From: Anaerostipes butyraticus
Lineage (GTDB): Bacteria > Bacillota > Clostridia > Lachnospirales > Lachnospiraceae
Direction: 5' to 3'
DNA: 60,145 nucleotides
NCBI RefSeq assembly: GCF_016586355.1
Contig: NZ_BLYI01000030.1
Coordinates: forward strand, 1 to 60,145
The position numbers and the translations under genes are program-made. The first letter of the stretch is position 1, and the number at the start of each line of letters is the position of its first letter. The notes below the pieces were generated by a model, which ran no database searches, was not told the origin of the DNA, and saw only the letters and a list, made by a program, of their open reading frames with translations. Shown here in pieces: positions 45,178 to 55,433 of the stretch.

Positions 45178-45960
45178 ATGAAGGAAAAAGACGAGAAAAA
45201 AGTAATCCGGATGAGCGAACGCAAAGAACCGGAGAAGAGGAAGATCCATATTCCGGTGAAAAGAATACTGATCGGCCTGATTTTATGCCTGATTCTTGCG
45301 ATTGGAGGAATCGCGGCATTTTGTCCGATCAAGACGATCAGGATCGCCGATGTGGAGGATTATACAAAGGCAGAAGTAAAGCAGGCTGTGAAGAAAAAAG
45401 GATATGTAAACAATACGGTCGCCTATTTTCTTTTAAGCAAAATCAAACAGCCGGAGCTGCTGCCATTTATTGAATCTTATGATGTGGAAATCAACGGACC
45501 AAATACGGTTACGATACATATCAACGAAAAGAAACGGGCCGGATGTCTTTTGTATAATGGAAAATATGTTTATTTTGACAAAAACGGGTATGCGCTGGAG
45601 AGCAGTCAGAAAAAATTTGATGATGTGCCTCTGGTTACAGGTTTGAAATTTGAAAAGCTGGTCATGCAGGAGAAAATACCGGTAAAGAAAAAGAATGTAT
45701 TTTCTTTTATTCTGGAACTTGCCACGACTATTGGCAAATATAACATTCCGATTGACCAGATTTATATGGAAGATGACGGGACAGCGCTGCTGATCAGCGG
45801 TGATATTACTGTAGATTTATGTGACAATGAAAATATAGATATTAAAATTCCGGAATTGGCTGGAATTTTGAAAAAACTAAAAGGAAAAAGCGGAACTGTA
45901 GACATGAGATACTTTGATGAATACCAGAAAATAACGATTTTTCAGCCAAAAAATAGTTGA
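45178..45960 (+). CDS. divIB: Divisome protein FtsQ/DivIB
   Basis: 260 residues. A basic N-terminus and one membrane helix (IPVKRILIGLILCLILAIGG, about 27-48) are followed by a POTRA-like region (IKTIRIADVEDYTKAEVKQA) and a beta-rich FtsQ domain ending with a tyrosine-rich tail (DMRYFDEYQKITI). Weak conservation is normal; topology and position just before ftsZ support it. The ATG at 45178 is preferred over the upstream GTG at 45172. murG, often found before it, is absent. Confidence 0.88.
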   Translation: MKEKDEKKVIRMSERKEPEKRKIHIPVKRILIGLILCLILAIGGIAAFCPIKTIRIADVEDYTKAEVKQAVKKKGYVNNTVAYFLLSKIKQPELLPFIESYDVEINGPNTVTIHINEKKRAGCLLYNGKYVYFDKNGYALESSQKKFDDVPLVTGLKFEKLVMQEKIPVKKKNVFSFILELATTIGKYNIPIDQIYMEDDGTALLISGDITVDLCDNENIDIKIPELAGILKKLKGKSGTVDMRYFDEYQKITIFQPKNS

Positions 45961-45985
45961 AAAAACATAGCAAAAACGGTATCAT
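45957..45985 (+). promoter_or_regulatory. ftsZ promoter
   Basis: TTGAAA (45957-45962), 17 bases, TATCAT (45980-45985). The -35 box overlaps the divIB stop, so ftsZ can be expressed apart from the operon. Confidence 0.6.
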
Positions 45986-46042
45986 TAGATTAATGTATAG
46001 AATTATAGTGGGTTGTCGTTAGTGACATGAAGGAGGAGCAAC

Positions 46043-47188
46043 GTGGTTGAGATTATGCCTAGTGTAGAGAATACACAAGCCAGGATTTTAGTGATAGGTG
46101 TTGGGGGAGCAGGAAATAACGCCGTCAATCGAATGGTAGATGAGAATGTCCAGGGCGTAGAGCTCGTAGGAGTCAATACAGATAGACAGGCTTTATCTTT
46201 ATGTAAAGCTTCAACAAAGATACAGATTGGTGAGAAACTGACAAAAGGACTTGGAGCAGGAGCAAAACCTGAGATTGGGGAAGCTGCTGTGGAAGAGAAC
46301 AGAGAAGAGATCACAGAACTTGTAACAGGCGCGGATATGGTATTTGTTACATGCGGTATGGGAGGAGGAACCGGAACAGGCGCGGCTCCGATCATTGCGG
46401 AGATTGCGAAAGGACTGGGCATCCTGACGGTCGGAGTTGTGACAAAACCTTTCTCATTTGAGGGAAAACCCAGGATGAACAACGCCATGTCAGGAATTGC
46501 GAGACTGCAGGATCAGGTGGATACGATGATCGTAATTCCGAATGACAAGCTTCTGCAGATTTGTGACAAGAGAACAACGATCCCGGACGCGCTGAAGAAG
46601 GCAGATGAAGTTCTCCAGCAGGGCGTACAGGGAATTACAGATATGATTTATAATCCGGGACTGATCAATGTGGACTTTGCAGACATTCAGACGGTTATGA
46701 GAGACAAAGGAATTGCTCATATCGGTATGGGAGTCGCAGACGAAGAGCTGGAAGCAATCAAGACAGCGATGGAGAGTCCGCTGCTTGAGACAACCGTTGC
46801 AGGTGCTACAGATGTTATTGTTAACTTCGCAGGCGCTGTCGGCATGCTGGAAGCTCAGCAGGCTGTGGAATACTTGAAAGACGAAGCCGGAGCGGAAGTC
46901 AACGTGATCTTCGGTACGGTCAATGCAGATTTTGGAGATCAGATCAGCGCAACGATCATTGCCACAGGCATCAAGAATACGGATGGAAGAAGCGCTGCGC
47001 GGACTGGATACAAGCCGCACACAGCATCAGGTCCGGCATTTTCCGGACAGCCGATCCATAATGGCAGAGTTGAGACGGAAGACAATACAGCAGCTGCATA
47101 TGAACCAGACAATCAGACTGCAACTGTGGAGGACAAGGATTCCAAGATTGTGATTCCTGAATTTTTGTTAAAGAGCAGAAGAAAATAA
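46043..47188 (+). CDS. ftsZ: Cell division GTPase FtsZ
   Basis: 381 residues. The tubulin signature [12 protein letters not shown] (about 106-117), [14 protein letters not shown] near the start and the synergy loop [15 protein letters not shown] (Asp about 213) are intact. A short variable linker leads to the C-terminal peptide [14 protein letters not shown] that docks FtsA/SepF. AAGGAGGAG sits 6 bases before a GTG start, and an in-frame ATG follows four codons later. Confidence 0.97.
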   Translation: MVEIMPSVENTQARILVIGVGGAGNNAVNRMVDENVQGVELVGVNTDRQALSLCKASTKIQIGEKLTKGLGAGAKPEIGEAAVEENREEITELVTGADMVFVTCGMGGGTGTGAAPIIAEIAKGLGILTVGVVTKPFSFEGKPRMNNAMSGIARLQDQVDTMIVIPNDKLLQICDKRTTIPDALKKADEVLQQGVQGITDMIYNPGLINVDFADIQTVMRDKGIAHIGMGVADEELEAIKTAMESPLLETTVAGATDVIVNFAGAVGMLEAQQAVEYLKDEAGAEVNVIFGTVNADFGDQISATIIATGIKNTDGRSAARTGYKPHTASGPAFSGQPIHNGRVETEDNTAAAYEPDNQTATVEDKDSKIVIPEFLLKSRRK

Positions 47189-47197
47189 GAAATACAT

Positions 47198-47258
47198 ATG
47201 CCGTTCAAGGACGTTTCTGATGGAAAGATCAGAAGAATGCCTTGGACGGCATTTTTGT
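47198..47258 (+). terminator. Terminator after ftsZ
   Basis: ATGCCGTTCAAGG (47198-47210) pairs with CCTTGGACGGCAT (47240-47252), then TTTTTG. Confidence 0.9.
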
Positions 47259-47326
47259 TTTCAATGGATACAGAGAAAATTTCTTTGGAATTGGAATAAG
47301 AGAGTGTGAGAAACACTGCCGCCCGA

Positions 47327-48370
47327 TCAAGGACGGTAGTTTCCCTGGGAAAATTCCAGCTGATAGCCAATGCTTTCAACTCTCTGGCTCAGACATCCGA
47401 TGCATTCCGCGGCTTCCTCCCCTGTGCAGATTTTGTTGTCATAGAGCGCATAATCTTTTCGGACATCCGTAGGAGAGAGATTCGGCATTACGACATTGGC
47501 CCCGGCAAGAATTCCTTTTTCACGGCCGCTGGGATCGATAGTTCCCAGAGCTGTGGTGGACGGAAGGAGCAGATGGTGATCCATCAGCCGGAGAATACTG
47601 ATCAGAAAGATGGTGAGTTCGGCAGTTCCGGCGGCAAAGTCACGGAACCGGGTGTCATGATGAGGGACAAAAGGACCGATCCCTGTCATTTGCGGATGAA
47701 GTTTCTGAATAAATAAAAGATCGTCCGCAAGATTTTCAAGAGTCTGAAAAGGAGCGCCGACCATAAATCCGGTACCTACCTGAAAACCGGCCGTACGCAG
47801 GTCATAGAGACATTGGATCCGATGCCGGAGAGACATTTTTTCAGGGTGAAGTTTTCCATAAAGCCGTGGTGAAATGGCTTCGTGGCGCAGAAGATATCTG
47901 CGGCCTCCTGCGGCGTGAAGCTTCTGATAGCTTTCCAGGGAACGTTCTCCAAGGGACAGGGTAATAGCGCAGTCAGGGAATGATTCATGGATGGCTTCCA
48001 CAACCGGTACCATCCGTTCATCAGAAAAATAAGGATCTTCTCCTCCCTGCAGGACAAAACTGCGGTATCCCAGATCATATCCGTTCTGGCAGGCGCTTAA
48101 AATCTGTTCCTGAGACAGACGGTAACGGCTGATATTCCGATTAGAAGCCTGAATGCCGCAGTAATAGCAGTTATTTTTACAGTAGTTGGTAAATTCGATC
48201 AGTCCTCTTGGAAATACCTTGTTTCCGTAGATTTTCTGAGCTTCTTTTCTGGCCAGTTCTCCGAGACAGGAAGCAGTTTCCTCATCACGGTGTTCCAGAA
48301 GAAATACAAGTTCTTCTTTCTCCAGAGTCTGATCTTTATATAAAGTTTCAATTAAATTCCATACGTTCAT
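47327..48370 (-). CDS. hydE: [FeFe]-hydrogenase H-cluster radical SAM maturase HydE
   Basis: 347 residues. The radical-SAM motif CKNNCYYC (about 63-70) follows [11 protein letters not shown]. Other HydE traits are [11 protein letters not shown], the [14 protein letters not shown] stretch and [20 protein letters not shown]. It builds the dithiomethylamine-bearing part of the H cluster. It stands alone on the minus strand between ftsZ and upp with no hydF/hydG here. Its presence implies an [FeFe] hydrogenase and an anaerobic host. Confidence 0.92.
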   Translation of the reverse strand: MNVWNLIETLYKDQTLEKEELVFLLEHRDEETASCLGELARKEAQKIYGNKVFPRGLIEFTNYCKNNCYYCGIQASNRNISRYRLSQEQILSACQNGYDLGYRSFVLQGGEDPYFSDERMVPVVEAIHESFPDCAITLSLGERSLESYQKLHAAGGRRYLLRHEAISPRLYGKLHPEKMSLRHRIQCLYDLRTAGFQVGTGFMVGAPFQTLENLADDLLFIQKLHPQMTGIGPFVPHHDTRFRDFAAGTAELTIFLISILRLMDHHLLLPSTTALGTIDPSGREKGILAGANVVMPNLSPTDVRKDYALYDNKICTGEEAAECIGCLSQRVESIGYQLEFSQGNYRP

Positions 48371-48470
48371 ATTTCATACTCCTTTACTCGGGTATTATAA
48401 CATACAGGTAGTAAAAAGGGAAAGAAATATGATAGAATTAGAAAAAAGAAATAAAAGGAAGGGGAAATTG

Positions 48471-49103
48471 ATGAGAGATAATGTAATCATTTTTGATCAC
48501 CCGCTGATCCAGCATAAAATATCGCTGATCCGCAGTAAGGACTGCGGCACACGGGAGTTTCGTACAGTTGCAGGGGAAATTTCCATGCTGATGGGATATG
48601 AGGTTATGCGGGATCTGGAGACAGAACTGGTAGAAATTGAGACTCCGCTGGAAAAAATGAAAGGACCGATGCTGAAAGGCAAGAAGCTTGCGATCGTACC
48701 AATCCTGCGGGCGGGTCTTGGGATGGTAGATGGGATGCTGTCGCTGGTTCCAAGCGCGAAAGTAGGACATGTGGGCATGTACCGGGATGAAGAAACGCTG
48801 GAGCCGAAAGAGTATTACTGCAAACTGCCGGAGGATATCAGCCAGAGACTGGTGATTATTGTTGATCCGATGCTTGCTACCGGGGGATCTGCGGATGCGG
48901 CAGTAGATTTTGTAAAAAAACAGGGAGCAGAGCAGATTAAATTTGTGTCGATCCTTGCGGCTCCGGAAGGTGTGGAACGCCTGGCACAGGCACATCCGGA
49001 TATCAGTATTTACTGCGGCGCGGTAGACCGGGAATTAAATGAACATGGTTATATTCTGCCGGGACTTGGTGATGCAGGAGACCGGATTTTCGGAACAAAA
49101 TAA
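48471..49103 (+). CDS. upp: Uracil phosphoribosyltransferase
   Basis: 210 residues, the family size. [16 protein letters not shown] (start) and the PRPP loop [18 protein letters not shown] (about 124-141) are characteristic, with the uracil-binding tail [16 protein letters not shown]. It salvages uracil to UMP. The ATG at 48471 follows AAAGGAAGGGG; a frame extension upstream lacks a ribosome site. Confidence 0.97.
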   Translation: MRDNVIIFDHPLIQHKISLIRSKDCGTREFRTVAGEISMLMGYEVMRDLETELVEIETPLEKMKGPMLKGKKLAIVPILRAGLGMVDGMLSLVPSAKVGHVGMYRDEETLEPKEYYCKLPEDISQRLVIIVDPMLATGGSADAAVDFVKKQGAEQIKFVSILAAPEGVERLAQAHPDISIYCGAVDRELNEHGYILPGLGDAGDRIFGTK

Positions 49104-49221
49104 AAGAGAGGGTGCATACGGATGCTTTACTCCCGCACAGCTTTATGATAGAATAACAAAGTTATTGATTTATTTGAAGTAAGCATAATTTTGATTCAGA
49201 ACATAAAGAAAGAAGGATACG

Positions 49222-51042
49222 ATGAAGAGAGAAGACATAAGGAATATTGCAATCATCGCCCATGTCGATCATGGAAAAACAACATTGGTGGATGAGCTGC
49301 TGAAGCAAAGCGGAGCATTCCGGGAAAATCAGGAAGTTGCTGAGAGAGTTATGGATTCCAACGATATTGAAAAAGAGAGAGGAATTACGATCCTTTCAAA
49401 AAATACAGGCGTTGTGTATGACGGTGTCCGGATCAATATCGTAGATACGCCAGGACATGCGGATTTCGGAGGAGAAGTAGAGCGTGTTCTTAAGATGGTA
49501 AATGGGGTAATTCTCGTGGTAGATGCGTTTGAAGGACCGATGCCTCAGACAAAATTTGTGCTGAGAAAGGCATTGGAGCTGGATCTTTCCCTGATCGTAT
49601 GTATCAATAAAGTAGACCGCCCGGAAGCCAGGCCGGCAGAAGTTGTAGATGAGACACTGGAACTTCTGATGGAACTGGAAGCCGGTGACAAACAGCTGGA
49701 CTGCCCGTTTGTATTTGCTTCAGCAAAAGAAGGGTTTGCGGTTCTTGATATGGAGGATGAAAAGAAAGATATGAAGCCTCTGTTTGAGACGATCATTGAT
49801 CATATCGAAGCGCCGGAAGGAGATCCTGAAAAACCGCTGCAGATTCTGATCAGTACGATTGATTATAATGAATATGTAGGACGAATCGGAATCGGAAAAG
49901 TTGACAACGGGTCCATTGCGGTTAATAAAGAATGTATGGTTGTAAACGAGCATGATCCGGAGAGAAGAGAAAAAGTCAGGATCACGAAACTGTACGGATT
50001 TGAAGGACTGGAGAAGGTAGATGTCAAGAAGGCGGAAATCGGTTCCATCGTGGCAATTTCAGGAATTGCGGATCTGACCATTGGAGATACGATCTGTGAC
50101 CTGGAAGATCCACAGCCGATTCCGTTCCAGAAAATTTCAGAACCGACTATTTCCATGCAGTTTATGGTAAATGACAGTCCGCTGGCCGGACAGGAAGGAA
50201 AATATGTAACATCCAGACATTTAAGAGATCGTCTGTTCCGGGAATTAAATACGGATGTCAGCCTCCGGGTAGAGGAAAGTGACAGCACAGACAGTTTTAA
50301 GGTGTCAGGAAGAGGAGAACTGCATCTGTCCGTCCTGATTGAAAACATGAGAAGAGAAGGATATGAATTTGCAGTCAGCAAAGCGGAAGTCCTGTATCAT
50401 ACCGATGAAAATGGGAAGAAACTGGAACCGATGGAAATTGCTGTGATCGATGTGCCGGAGGAATTTTCCGGTGCGGTCATCGAAAAACTAAGCCAGAGAA
50501 AAGGAGAGCTTAGGAATATGTCCATGGCAACAGGAGGATATACCCGATTAGAATTTTCCATTCCATCCAGAGGACTGATCGGATACCGGGGAGAATTTAT
50601 GACAGATACCAAGGGAAATGGTATTTTAAATACATTATTCGACGGATACGGCCCTTACAAAGGAGATATCCAGTACAGGAAACAGGGATCACTGATCGCT
50701 TATGAGGCAGGGGAGACCATCACATATGGACTCTTTAACGCTCAGGAGAGAGGAACGCTGTTCATAGGACCGGGAGAAAAAGTATATGCAGGAATGGTTA
50801 TCGGACAGACAGGAAAGACAGAAGATATCGAGATCAATGTCTGCCGTGCCAAAAAGCTTACAAACACAAGGGCTTCCGGTTCAGATGACGCGCTGAAATT
50901 ATCACCTCCGAAACGATTAAGTCTGGAACAGGCACTGGAATTTATCGATACGGATGAGCTCCTTGAGATCACACCAAAGAATATCAGAATCCGCAAGAAG
51001 ATCCTGGACCCTACAATGAGGAAGCGGGCAAAATTTTCATAA
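49222..51042 (+). CDS. typA: Ribosome-associated GTPase TypA/BipA
   Basis: 606 residues. G motifs: [10 protein letters not shown] (G1), RGITI (G2), [10 protein letters not shown] (G3) and NKVD (G4), then EF-G-like domains and the BipA-specific C-terminal domain ([28 protein letters not shown]). It acts on ribosomes in assembly and stress adaptation. AGAAAGAAGG precedes the ATG. Monocistronic, as no tight neighbour is seen. Confidence 0.97.
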   Translation: MKREDIRNIAIIAHVDHGKTTLVDELLKQSGAFRENQEVAERVMDSNDIEKERGITILSKNTGVVYDGVRINIVDTPGHADFGGEVERVLKMVNGVILVVDAFEGPMPQTKFVLRKALELDLSLIVCINKVDRPEARPAEVVDETLELLMELEAGDKQLDCPFVFASAKEGFAVLDMEDEKKDMKPLFETIIDHIEAPEGDPEKPLQILISTIDYNEYVGRIGIGKVDNGSIAVNKECMVVNEHDPERREKVRITKLYGFEGLEKVDVKKAEIGSIVAISGIADLTIGDTICDLEDPQPIPFQKISEPTISMQFMVNDSPLAGQEGKYVTSRHLRDRLFRELNTDVSLRVEESDSTDSFKVSGRGELHLSVLIENMRREGYEFAVSKAEVLYHTDENGKKLEPMEIAVIDVPEEFSGAVIEKLSQRKGELRNMSMATGGYTRLEFSIPSRGLIGYRGEFMTDTKGNGILNTLFDGYGPYKGDIQYRKQGSLIAYEAGETITYGLFNAQERGTLFIGPGEKVYAGMVIGQTGKTEDIEINVCRAKKLTNTRASGSDDALKLSPPKRLSLEQALEFIDTDELLEITPKNIRIRKKILDPTMRKRAKFS

Positions 51043-51162
51043 AGTGTCGGAAAGGATCGGAATAAGCCGGGGAACTTTGTCGAAGGATTTTTCTTCTATT
51101 TGAGTCAATTTTGGAATAGTCTTTAAAGTATGACAATTGACACAAGAAGGGAGAAAAAGAGT

Positions 51163-51795
51163 ATGACAGAGCAAGGAATCAATCATAATCAAGTGGAGGT
51201 GGCAGGACGGATTCAGTCCGAATTCCAATTCAGCCACGAGATTTTTGGAGAAGGATTTTATACAGTCAAACTTTTAGTAAACAGACTAAGCGAAGCGACC
51301 GATGAGATACCTCTGCTGATATCAGAACGATTAATGGATGTAACGAAAGATTACAGAGGCCGGCTGGTAAGAGCATGCGGGCAGTTCCGTTCCTATAACA
51401 AGCATGAGGAGAACAGGAATCATCTGGTGCTGTCTGTCTTTGTCCGGGACATTGAGTTCCTGGAATCCCTGGATGATGTAAAGCCGAATCACATCGTCCT
51501 GGACGGATTCATCTGCAAACAGCCGGTGTACCGCATGACGCCTCTTGGAAGAGAAATATGTGATATCCTGCTGGCAGTCAACCGGTCTTATGGGAAATCA
51601 GATTACATACCGTGCATCTGCTGGGGGCGGAATGCCAGATTTGCCGGAAACCTTGAGATCGGCTCCAGGATTGAACTGATCGGAAGGATCCAGAGCAGGG
51701 AATACCAGAAGCGGATCAGCGAAAATGAGATAGTAAAACGTACAGCCTATGAAGTTTCTGTAAATAAATTAGAAATCCACGAAAAGGATGCATAA
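51163..51795 (+). CDS. SSB-like protein with two OB folds
   Basis: 210 residues. Two single-strand-binding OB-like halves are apparent. The first (about 8-100) includes NQVEVAGRIQSEFQFSHEIF and FVRDIEFL; the second (about 100-205) includes NHIVLDGFICKQPVYRMTPL, GREICDILLAVNRSYGKSDY and IPCICWGRNARFAGNL, which is a standard SSB core. The acidic C-terminal tip of replicative SSB is replaced by HEKDA. It is therefore likely an accessory DNA-binding protein. The ATG at 51163 follows GAAGGGAGAAA; another ATG lies 11 codons earlier. Confidence 0.75.
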   Translation: MTEQGINHNQVEVAGRIQSEFQFSHEIFGEGFYTVKLLVNRLSEATDEIPLLISERLMDVTKDYRGRLVRACGQFRSYNKHEENRNHLVLSVFVRDIEFLESLDDVKPNHIVLDGFICKQPVYRMTPLGREICDILLAVNRSYGKSDYIPCICWGRNARFAGNLEIGSRIELIGRIQSREYQKRISENEIVKRTAYEVSVNKLEIHEKDA

Positions 51796-51870
51796 ATAAA
51801 TTGGATTTCTTGTATTAAAAATGATATAATAAACCAATATTACAAAAGGAAGATTCTTTGAGGTGATGAG

Positions 51871-52359
51871 ATGGAAGGACGAGTGGAAGTTTACTGTGGC
51901 CAGGGGAAGGGAAAAACATCCTGCGCCATCGGACACTGCATCAAAGCTGCAGGCCAGGCAAAGCAAGTCATTATTGTTCAGTTCCTGAAAGGAAAAGACA
52001 CGGAAGAGATTGATTTTATCAGGCGGCTGGAGCCGGAAGTGCAGTTATTCCGGTTTGAGAAGTATGAAAAGCAGTATAAGGATCTCAGTGAAGAAGAAAA
52101 GAAGGAACAGGATCACTATATTTTTAACGGGCTGAAATATGCGAAAAAAGTCATTGATACCCGTCAGTGTGATGTTCTGATCCTGGATGAGGTTCTGGGG
52201 CTGCTGGATCTGAAGATCATTGAACCGTCAAATCTGATCGATCTGCTGAAAGAACGCAGTGAGGAATTGGATGTCATCATGACGGGGAGAAGTCTTCCGG
52301 AAGAATTGATGGACTACGTAGATGCCGTTTACTGCATCGAAACAATGAAAGAATCTTAA
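51871..52359 (+). CDS. Corrinoid adenosyltransferase homologue (CobO/BtuR family)
   Basis: 162 residues, shorter than the usual 180-200. The P loop GQGKGKTSCAIG (about 10-21) starts a RecA-like fold, VIIVQFLKG follows, and the late block VLILDEVLGLLDLKII, then VIMTGRSLPEELMDYVD, matches CobO (LDE and TGR motifs). The family moves adenosyl from ATP to cob(I)alamin. The shortened N-terminus removes a region that in CobA covers the active site, so a divergent role is possible. AGGTGATGAG precedes the ATG; it lies 42 bases before dapA. Confidence 0.8.
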   Translation: MEGRVEVYCGQGKGKTSCAIGHCIKAAGQAKQVIIVQFLKGKDTEEIDFIRRLEPEVQLFRFEKYEKQYKDLSEEEKKEQDHYIFNGLKYAKKVIDTRQCDVLILDEVLGLLDLKIIEPSNLIDLLKERSEELDVIMTGRSLPEELMDYVDAVYCIETMKES

Positions 52360-52401
52360 GATCAGACAGCATTTACATAAGATGATAGGAGGATGAATAG
52401 C

Positions 52402-53286
52402 ATGTCAATATTTACAGGCGCAGGTGTTGCGATGATCACACCATTCAAAGAGGATTTATCCGTTGATTATGATCAGCTGGAAAAATTTATTGATTTTCAG
52501 ATCGATAACGGAACCGACAGCATCATTATCTGCGGAACCACAGGAGAAGCATCCACGATGAGTCATGACGAACAGATTGAAGTCATCGGGGCATGTGTAT
52601 CTCATGTAAATAAGAGAGTGCCGGTTATTGCCGGAGCCGGAGCCAATTGTACAGATGAAGCGCTGTCTCTTGGTAAAAGAGCGCAGGGAGTCGGAGCGGA
52701 CGGACTTCTGGTTGTTACTCCGTATTATAACAAAGCGACTCAGGGCGGATTAAAAGAATATTACACAACGATCGCTGCGGCAGTGGATATTCCGATTATT
52801 ATGTACAATGTTCCGGGACGTACAGGAACCAATATCCAGCCAAAGACAGCGGCAGAGATTGCAAGAACAGCGGAGAATGTCGTTGCCATCAAAGAAGCAA
52901 GCGGAGATCTTTCTCAGGTTGCCAATGTAGCTTATGAAAGCCAGGGAGATCTGGATATTTATTCCGGAAATGATGATCAGGTGCTTCCGGTCCTGTCACT
53001 GGGAGGAAAAGGAGTGATCTCTGTGCTGTCTAACGTAGCGCCAAGAGAAACTCATGATATGGTGGCAAAATTCATGGAAGGCGACACAAAAGGCGCGCTG
53101 GATATCCAGATGAAATACCTGGAAGTAATCCATAAATTATTCTGTGAAGTCAATCCGATTCCGGTAAAACGCGCCGTTTCCGAGATGGGATACTGCAGAG
53201 ATCTTCTGAGAAGACCTTTGACAGAGATGGAAGAAGCAAATGCGCAGCAGTTAATAAAAGCAATGAAAGAAACAGGAATTCTCTAA
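52402..53286 (+). CDS. dapA: 4-hydroxy-tetrahydrodipicolinate synthase
   Basis: 294 residues, TIM barrel. GTTGEASTM (pyruvate-binding threonines, about 43-51), YNVPGRTGTN (Tyr, about 133) and AIKEASGDLSQ (Schiff-base Lys, about 162) are complete. It condenses pyruvate with aspartate semialdehyde. AGGAGG ends immediately before an ATG at 52393, so the next ATG (52402) is the likely start. dapB follows after 13 bases. Confidence 0.97.
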   Translation: MSIFTGAGVAMITPFKEDLSVDYDQLEKFIDFQIDNGTDSIIICGTTGEASTMSHDEQIEVIGACVSHVNKRVPVIAGAGANCTDEALSLGKRAQGVGADGLLVVTPYYNKATQGGLKEYYTTIAAAVDIPIIMYNVPGRTGTNIQPKTAAEIARTAENVVAIKEASGDLSQVANVAYESQGDLDIYSGNDDQVLPVLSLGGKGVISVLSNVAPRETHDMVAKFMEGDTKGALDIQMKYLEVIHKLFCEVNPIPVKRAVSEMGYCRDLLRRPLTEMEEANAQQLIKAMKETGIL

Positions 53287-53299
53287 GGAGTTGCAAAAG

Positions 53300-54055
53300 A
53301 TGACAAAGATTATGATGCATGGCTGCAATGGAGTCATGGGACAGGTAATAACAAAAATAGTGGAAGAGACAGATGATGCGGTAATGGCAGCAGGAGTGGA
53401 TCGCAGGGATGATGGACACAATGATTATCCGGTTTATACAAATCTGTCTGACTGCAAAGAAGATGTGGATGTAATCATAGATTTTTCAGCAGCGCCGGCA
53501 GTGGATGGCCTGCTGGATTATGCGGCAGAAAAGAAAATTCCGGTCGTGCTTTGTACGACAGGATTAACGGATGAGCAGCTTAAGAAAGTGGAAGAGGCAA
53601 GTAAAAAAACCGCCATTCTTCGTTCTGCTAATATGTCACTTGGAATCAACACATTATTTAAACTCTTAAAATCCATGACAAAACTTCTGGCAGACGCAGG
53701 CTTTGATATTGAGATCGTGGAAAAACACCACAGAAGAAAGCTGGATGCTCCGTCAGGAACTGCTCTGGCTTTAGCGGAAGCGGTCAATGAACCACTGGAC
53801 AATGAATATGAATTTGTATTTGACCGCAGTCAGAGAAGAGAACAGCGTCCAAAGAAAGAGATTGGAATCTCTGCCGTAAGAGGAGGAACCATCGTGGGAG
53901 AGCACGAGGTGATCTTTGCGGGACAGGACGAAGTGATCGAGCTCAAACATACAGCTTATTCAAGGGCTGTTTTTGCGAAAGGAGCTGTAAGTGCAGCGCT
54001 TTATCTGGCAGGAAAGCCGGCAGGAATGTATGATATGAGCGATGTGATCGGATAA
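53300..54055 (+). CDS. dapB: 4-hydroxy-tetrahydrodipicolinate reductase
   Basis: 251 residues. The NAD(P) loop is HGCNGVMGQVI near the start. The substrate/catalytic block is EKHHRRKLDAPSGTALALA (about 135-153) and the late GEHEVIFAGQDEVIEL is typical. Together with dapA here and dapL at 28863 it gives the direct aminotransferase route to diaminopimelate. AAGGAG at 53285-53290 favours the ATG at 53300 over the TTG at 53291. Confidence 0.97.
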   Translation: MTKIMMHGCNGVMGQVITKIVEETDDAVMAAGVDRRDDGHNDYPVYTNLSDCKEDVDVIIDFSAAPAVDGLLDYAAEKKIPVVLCTTGLTDEQLKKVEEASKKTAILRSANMSLGINTLFKLLKSMTKLLADAGFDIEIVEKHHRRKLDAPSGTALALAEAVNEPLDNEYEFVFDRSQRREQRPKKEIGISAVRGGTIVGEHEVIFAGQDEVIELKHTAYSRAVFAKGAVSAALYLAGKPAGMYDMSDVIG

Positions 54056-54078
54056 TAAAAACAGAATGTCGTTTAAGC

Positions 54079-54122
54079 AGAATCTCAGGACAGCAGGTGA
54101 GCTGTTTCTGGGATTCTTTTTC
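54079..54122 (+). terminator. Terminator after dapB
   Basis: AGAATCTCAG (54079-54088) pairs with CTGGGATTCT (54108-54117), then TTTT. Confidence 0.75.
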
Positions 54123-54123
54123 A

Positions 54124-54250
54124 TTTCATAGGGAACTGCGTTCCTATGAAATAAAAAACGCTCCGCGAGGATCGCACTGCGGCGGAACGGAAACTGCCGC
54201 TCATGCGCCCGCCGCAGGCGGAGAATCCTGCAAAGCAGGATTCTTTCTTA
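54124..54250. repeat. Structured GC-rich intergenic element (REP/MITE-like)
   Basis: Successive hairpins: TTTCATAG-GGAAC with GTTC-CTATGAAA (54124-54151), CCGCC-GCA-GGCGG (54209-54221) and GAATCCTGC-AAA-GCAGGATTC (54223-54243) followed by T-rich sequence. The middle (54159-54205) is much richer in GC than flanking DNA. The dense symmetry without a gene resembles dispersed palindromic repeats; no second copy is present in this window. Confidence 0.5.
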
Positions 54251-54374
54251 ATTTGCTTCAAAATATAGAAATCAGTACAAAATTATCTGTTAATTTATTC
54301 ACAAAATTTCTGAGAAAATGTAATTGTATACATTTAAAAACAATTCACTTCGACAAATGTTCAGCGAATTTGCG

Positions 54375-54402
54375 TTGATATCCCTGACAGATTTGATAGA
54401 AT
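54375..54402 (+). promoter_or_regulatory. Promoter of the first SorC-family gene
   Basis: TTGATA (54375-54380), 16 bases, TAGAAT (54397-54402). It is preceded by an AT-rich region of about 100 bases with no gene. Confidence 0.45.
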
Positions 54403-54453
54403 AAATGCATAGAAATTCATAAGAGGATTCGGTTTGAGAGAAAGGAGCATCAC

Positions 54454-55422
54454 ATGAAGAAGATCGTAGACGATTGGCGCCTGATTTATAAAGTATGCAG
54501 TCTGTATTATGAAGATGGAATGAAACAGCAGGAAATCAGCGATTATCTTGGAATTTCCAGAGCAACGGTATCCAGAATGCTTCAGAAGGGGAAAGAGGGC
54601 GGAATTGTCAAAGTGGAAGTAATCAATCCGGTGCAATTTTCTTATGGAAAGCTGGAGAAAGCCCTGGAAAGGAAATACGGTCTGAAGGATGTGATTGTAG
54701 TGGAGAGCAGTTCTCTGGATACAAAGACCGAGTCCATATCCAAACTGTATGAACGGGCAGCGCTGTACTTGTCTCAGTTTTTTAAAGACGGCGATAATAT
54801 CGGCGTTTCCATGGGTATGACGCTGCATAATGTAGCGAAAACGAAACGGGCATTTCCAAAAGACAACCACTATATGTTTGTTCCGATCATCGGAGGAATC
54901 AGTCCGACCACAGTGAATAATGTGGATGTGCAGAGCAATCAGATTGCCCGGGAATATGCCGAGAAATTTGGAGGAACATATACCCAGTTTCTGGCTCCTG
55001 CACTGTTTTCGGAGAAGCGAGTAAAAGAATATTTCCTGAAAGAGAAGACGGTAAATTTTATCTTTGACGATTTTCAGAAGTTAGATGTCCTCGTAATGGG
55101 AATTGGCGCCACATCTACATGTACAGATTCTACCATGATCCAGGGAGGATATATTACCAGTGAGGAGACAAAAGCGCTGGTTGAAAATGGAGTAGCAGGA
55201 AATGTGGCACTGCAGTTTTTTGATGAAGATGGGAATACAGAAAAATTTCAGGCTTTCAATGAAAGGGTAGCCGGAATGTCCCAGGATATGATAAAAAGAG
55301 TAAGAAGCAGAATAGGAATCGGAGGAGGAGAAGACCGGGCAAAGGCGATTAAAGGCGCGATCAAAGGAGGATTCATTAATATTTTGATAACAAATAATGC
55401 CTGCGCAGAGCAACTTTTGTAG
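54454..55422 (+). CDS. SorC-family transcriptional regulator
   Basis: 322 residues. The N-terminal helix-turn-helix is QQEISDYLGISRATVSRML (about 25-43), as in SorC/DeoR sugar regulators. A large sugar-phosphate-binding domain follows (about 60-320), with VSMGMTLHNVAKTK (phosphate loop), VPIIGG and the conserved VLVMGIGATSTCTDSTM. Its effector is unknown. It converges with a second SorC gene and is separated from the sorbitol operon by it, so its target may lie elsewhere. Confidence 0.88.
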   Translation: MKKIVDDWRLIYKVCSLYYEDGMKQQEISDYLGISRATVSRMLQKGKEGGIVKVEVINPVQFSYGKLEKALERKYGLKDVIVVESSSLDTKTESISKLYERAALYLSQFFKDGDNIGVSMGMTLHNVAKTKRAFPKDNHYMFVPIIGGISPTTVNNVDVQSNQIAREYAEKFGGTYTQFLAPALFSEKRVKEYFLKEKTVNFIFDDFQKLDVLVMGIGATSTCTDSTMIQGGYITSEETKALVENGVAGNVALQFFDEDGNTEKFQAFNERVAGMSQDMIKRVRSRIGIGGGEDRAKAIKGAIKGGFINILITNNACAEQLL

Positions 55423-55433
55423 TCATTGGAAAA

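Noticed and set aside
54097-54378. Plus-strand frame across the hairpin-rich region after dapB
   Set aside because: It runs through terminator and palindromic repeat DNA and has no ribosome site or recognisable protein.
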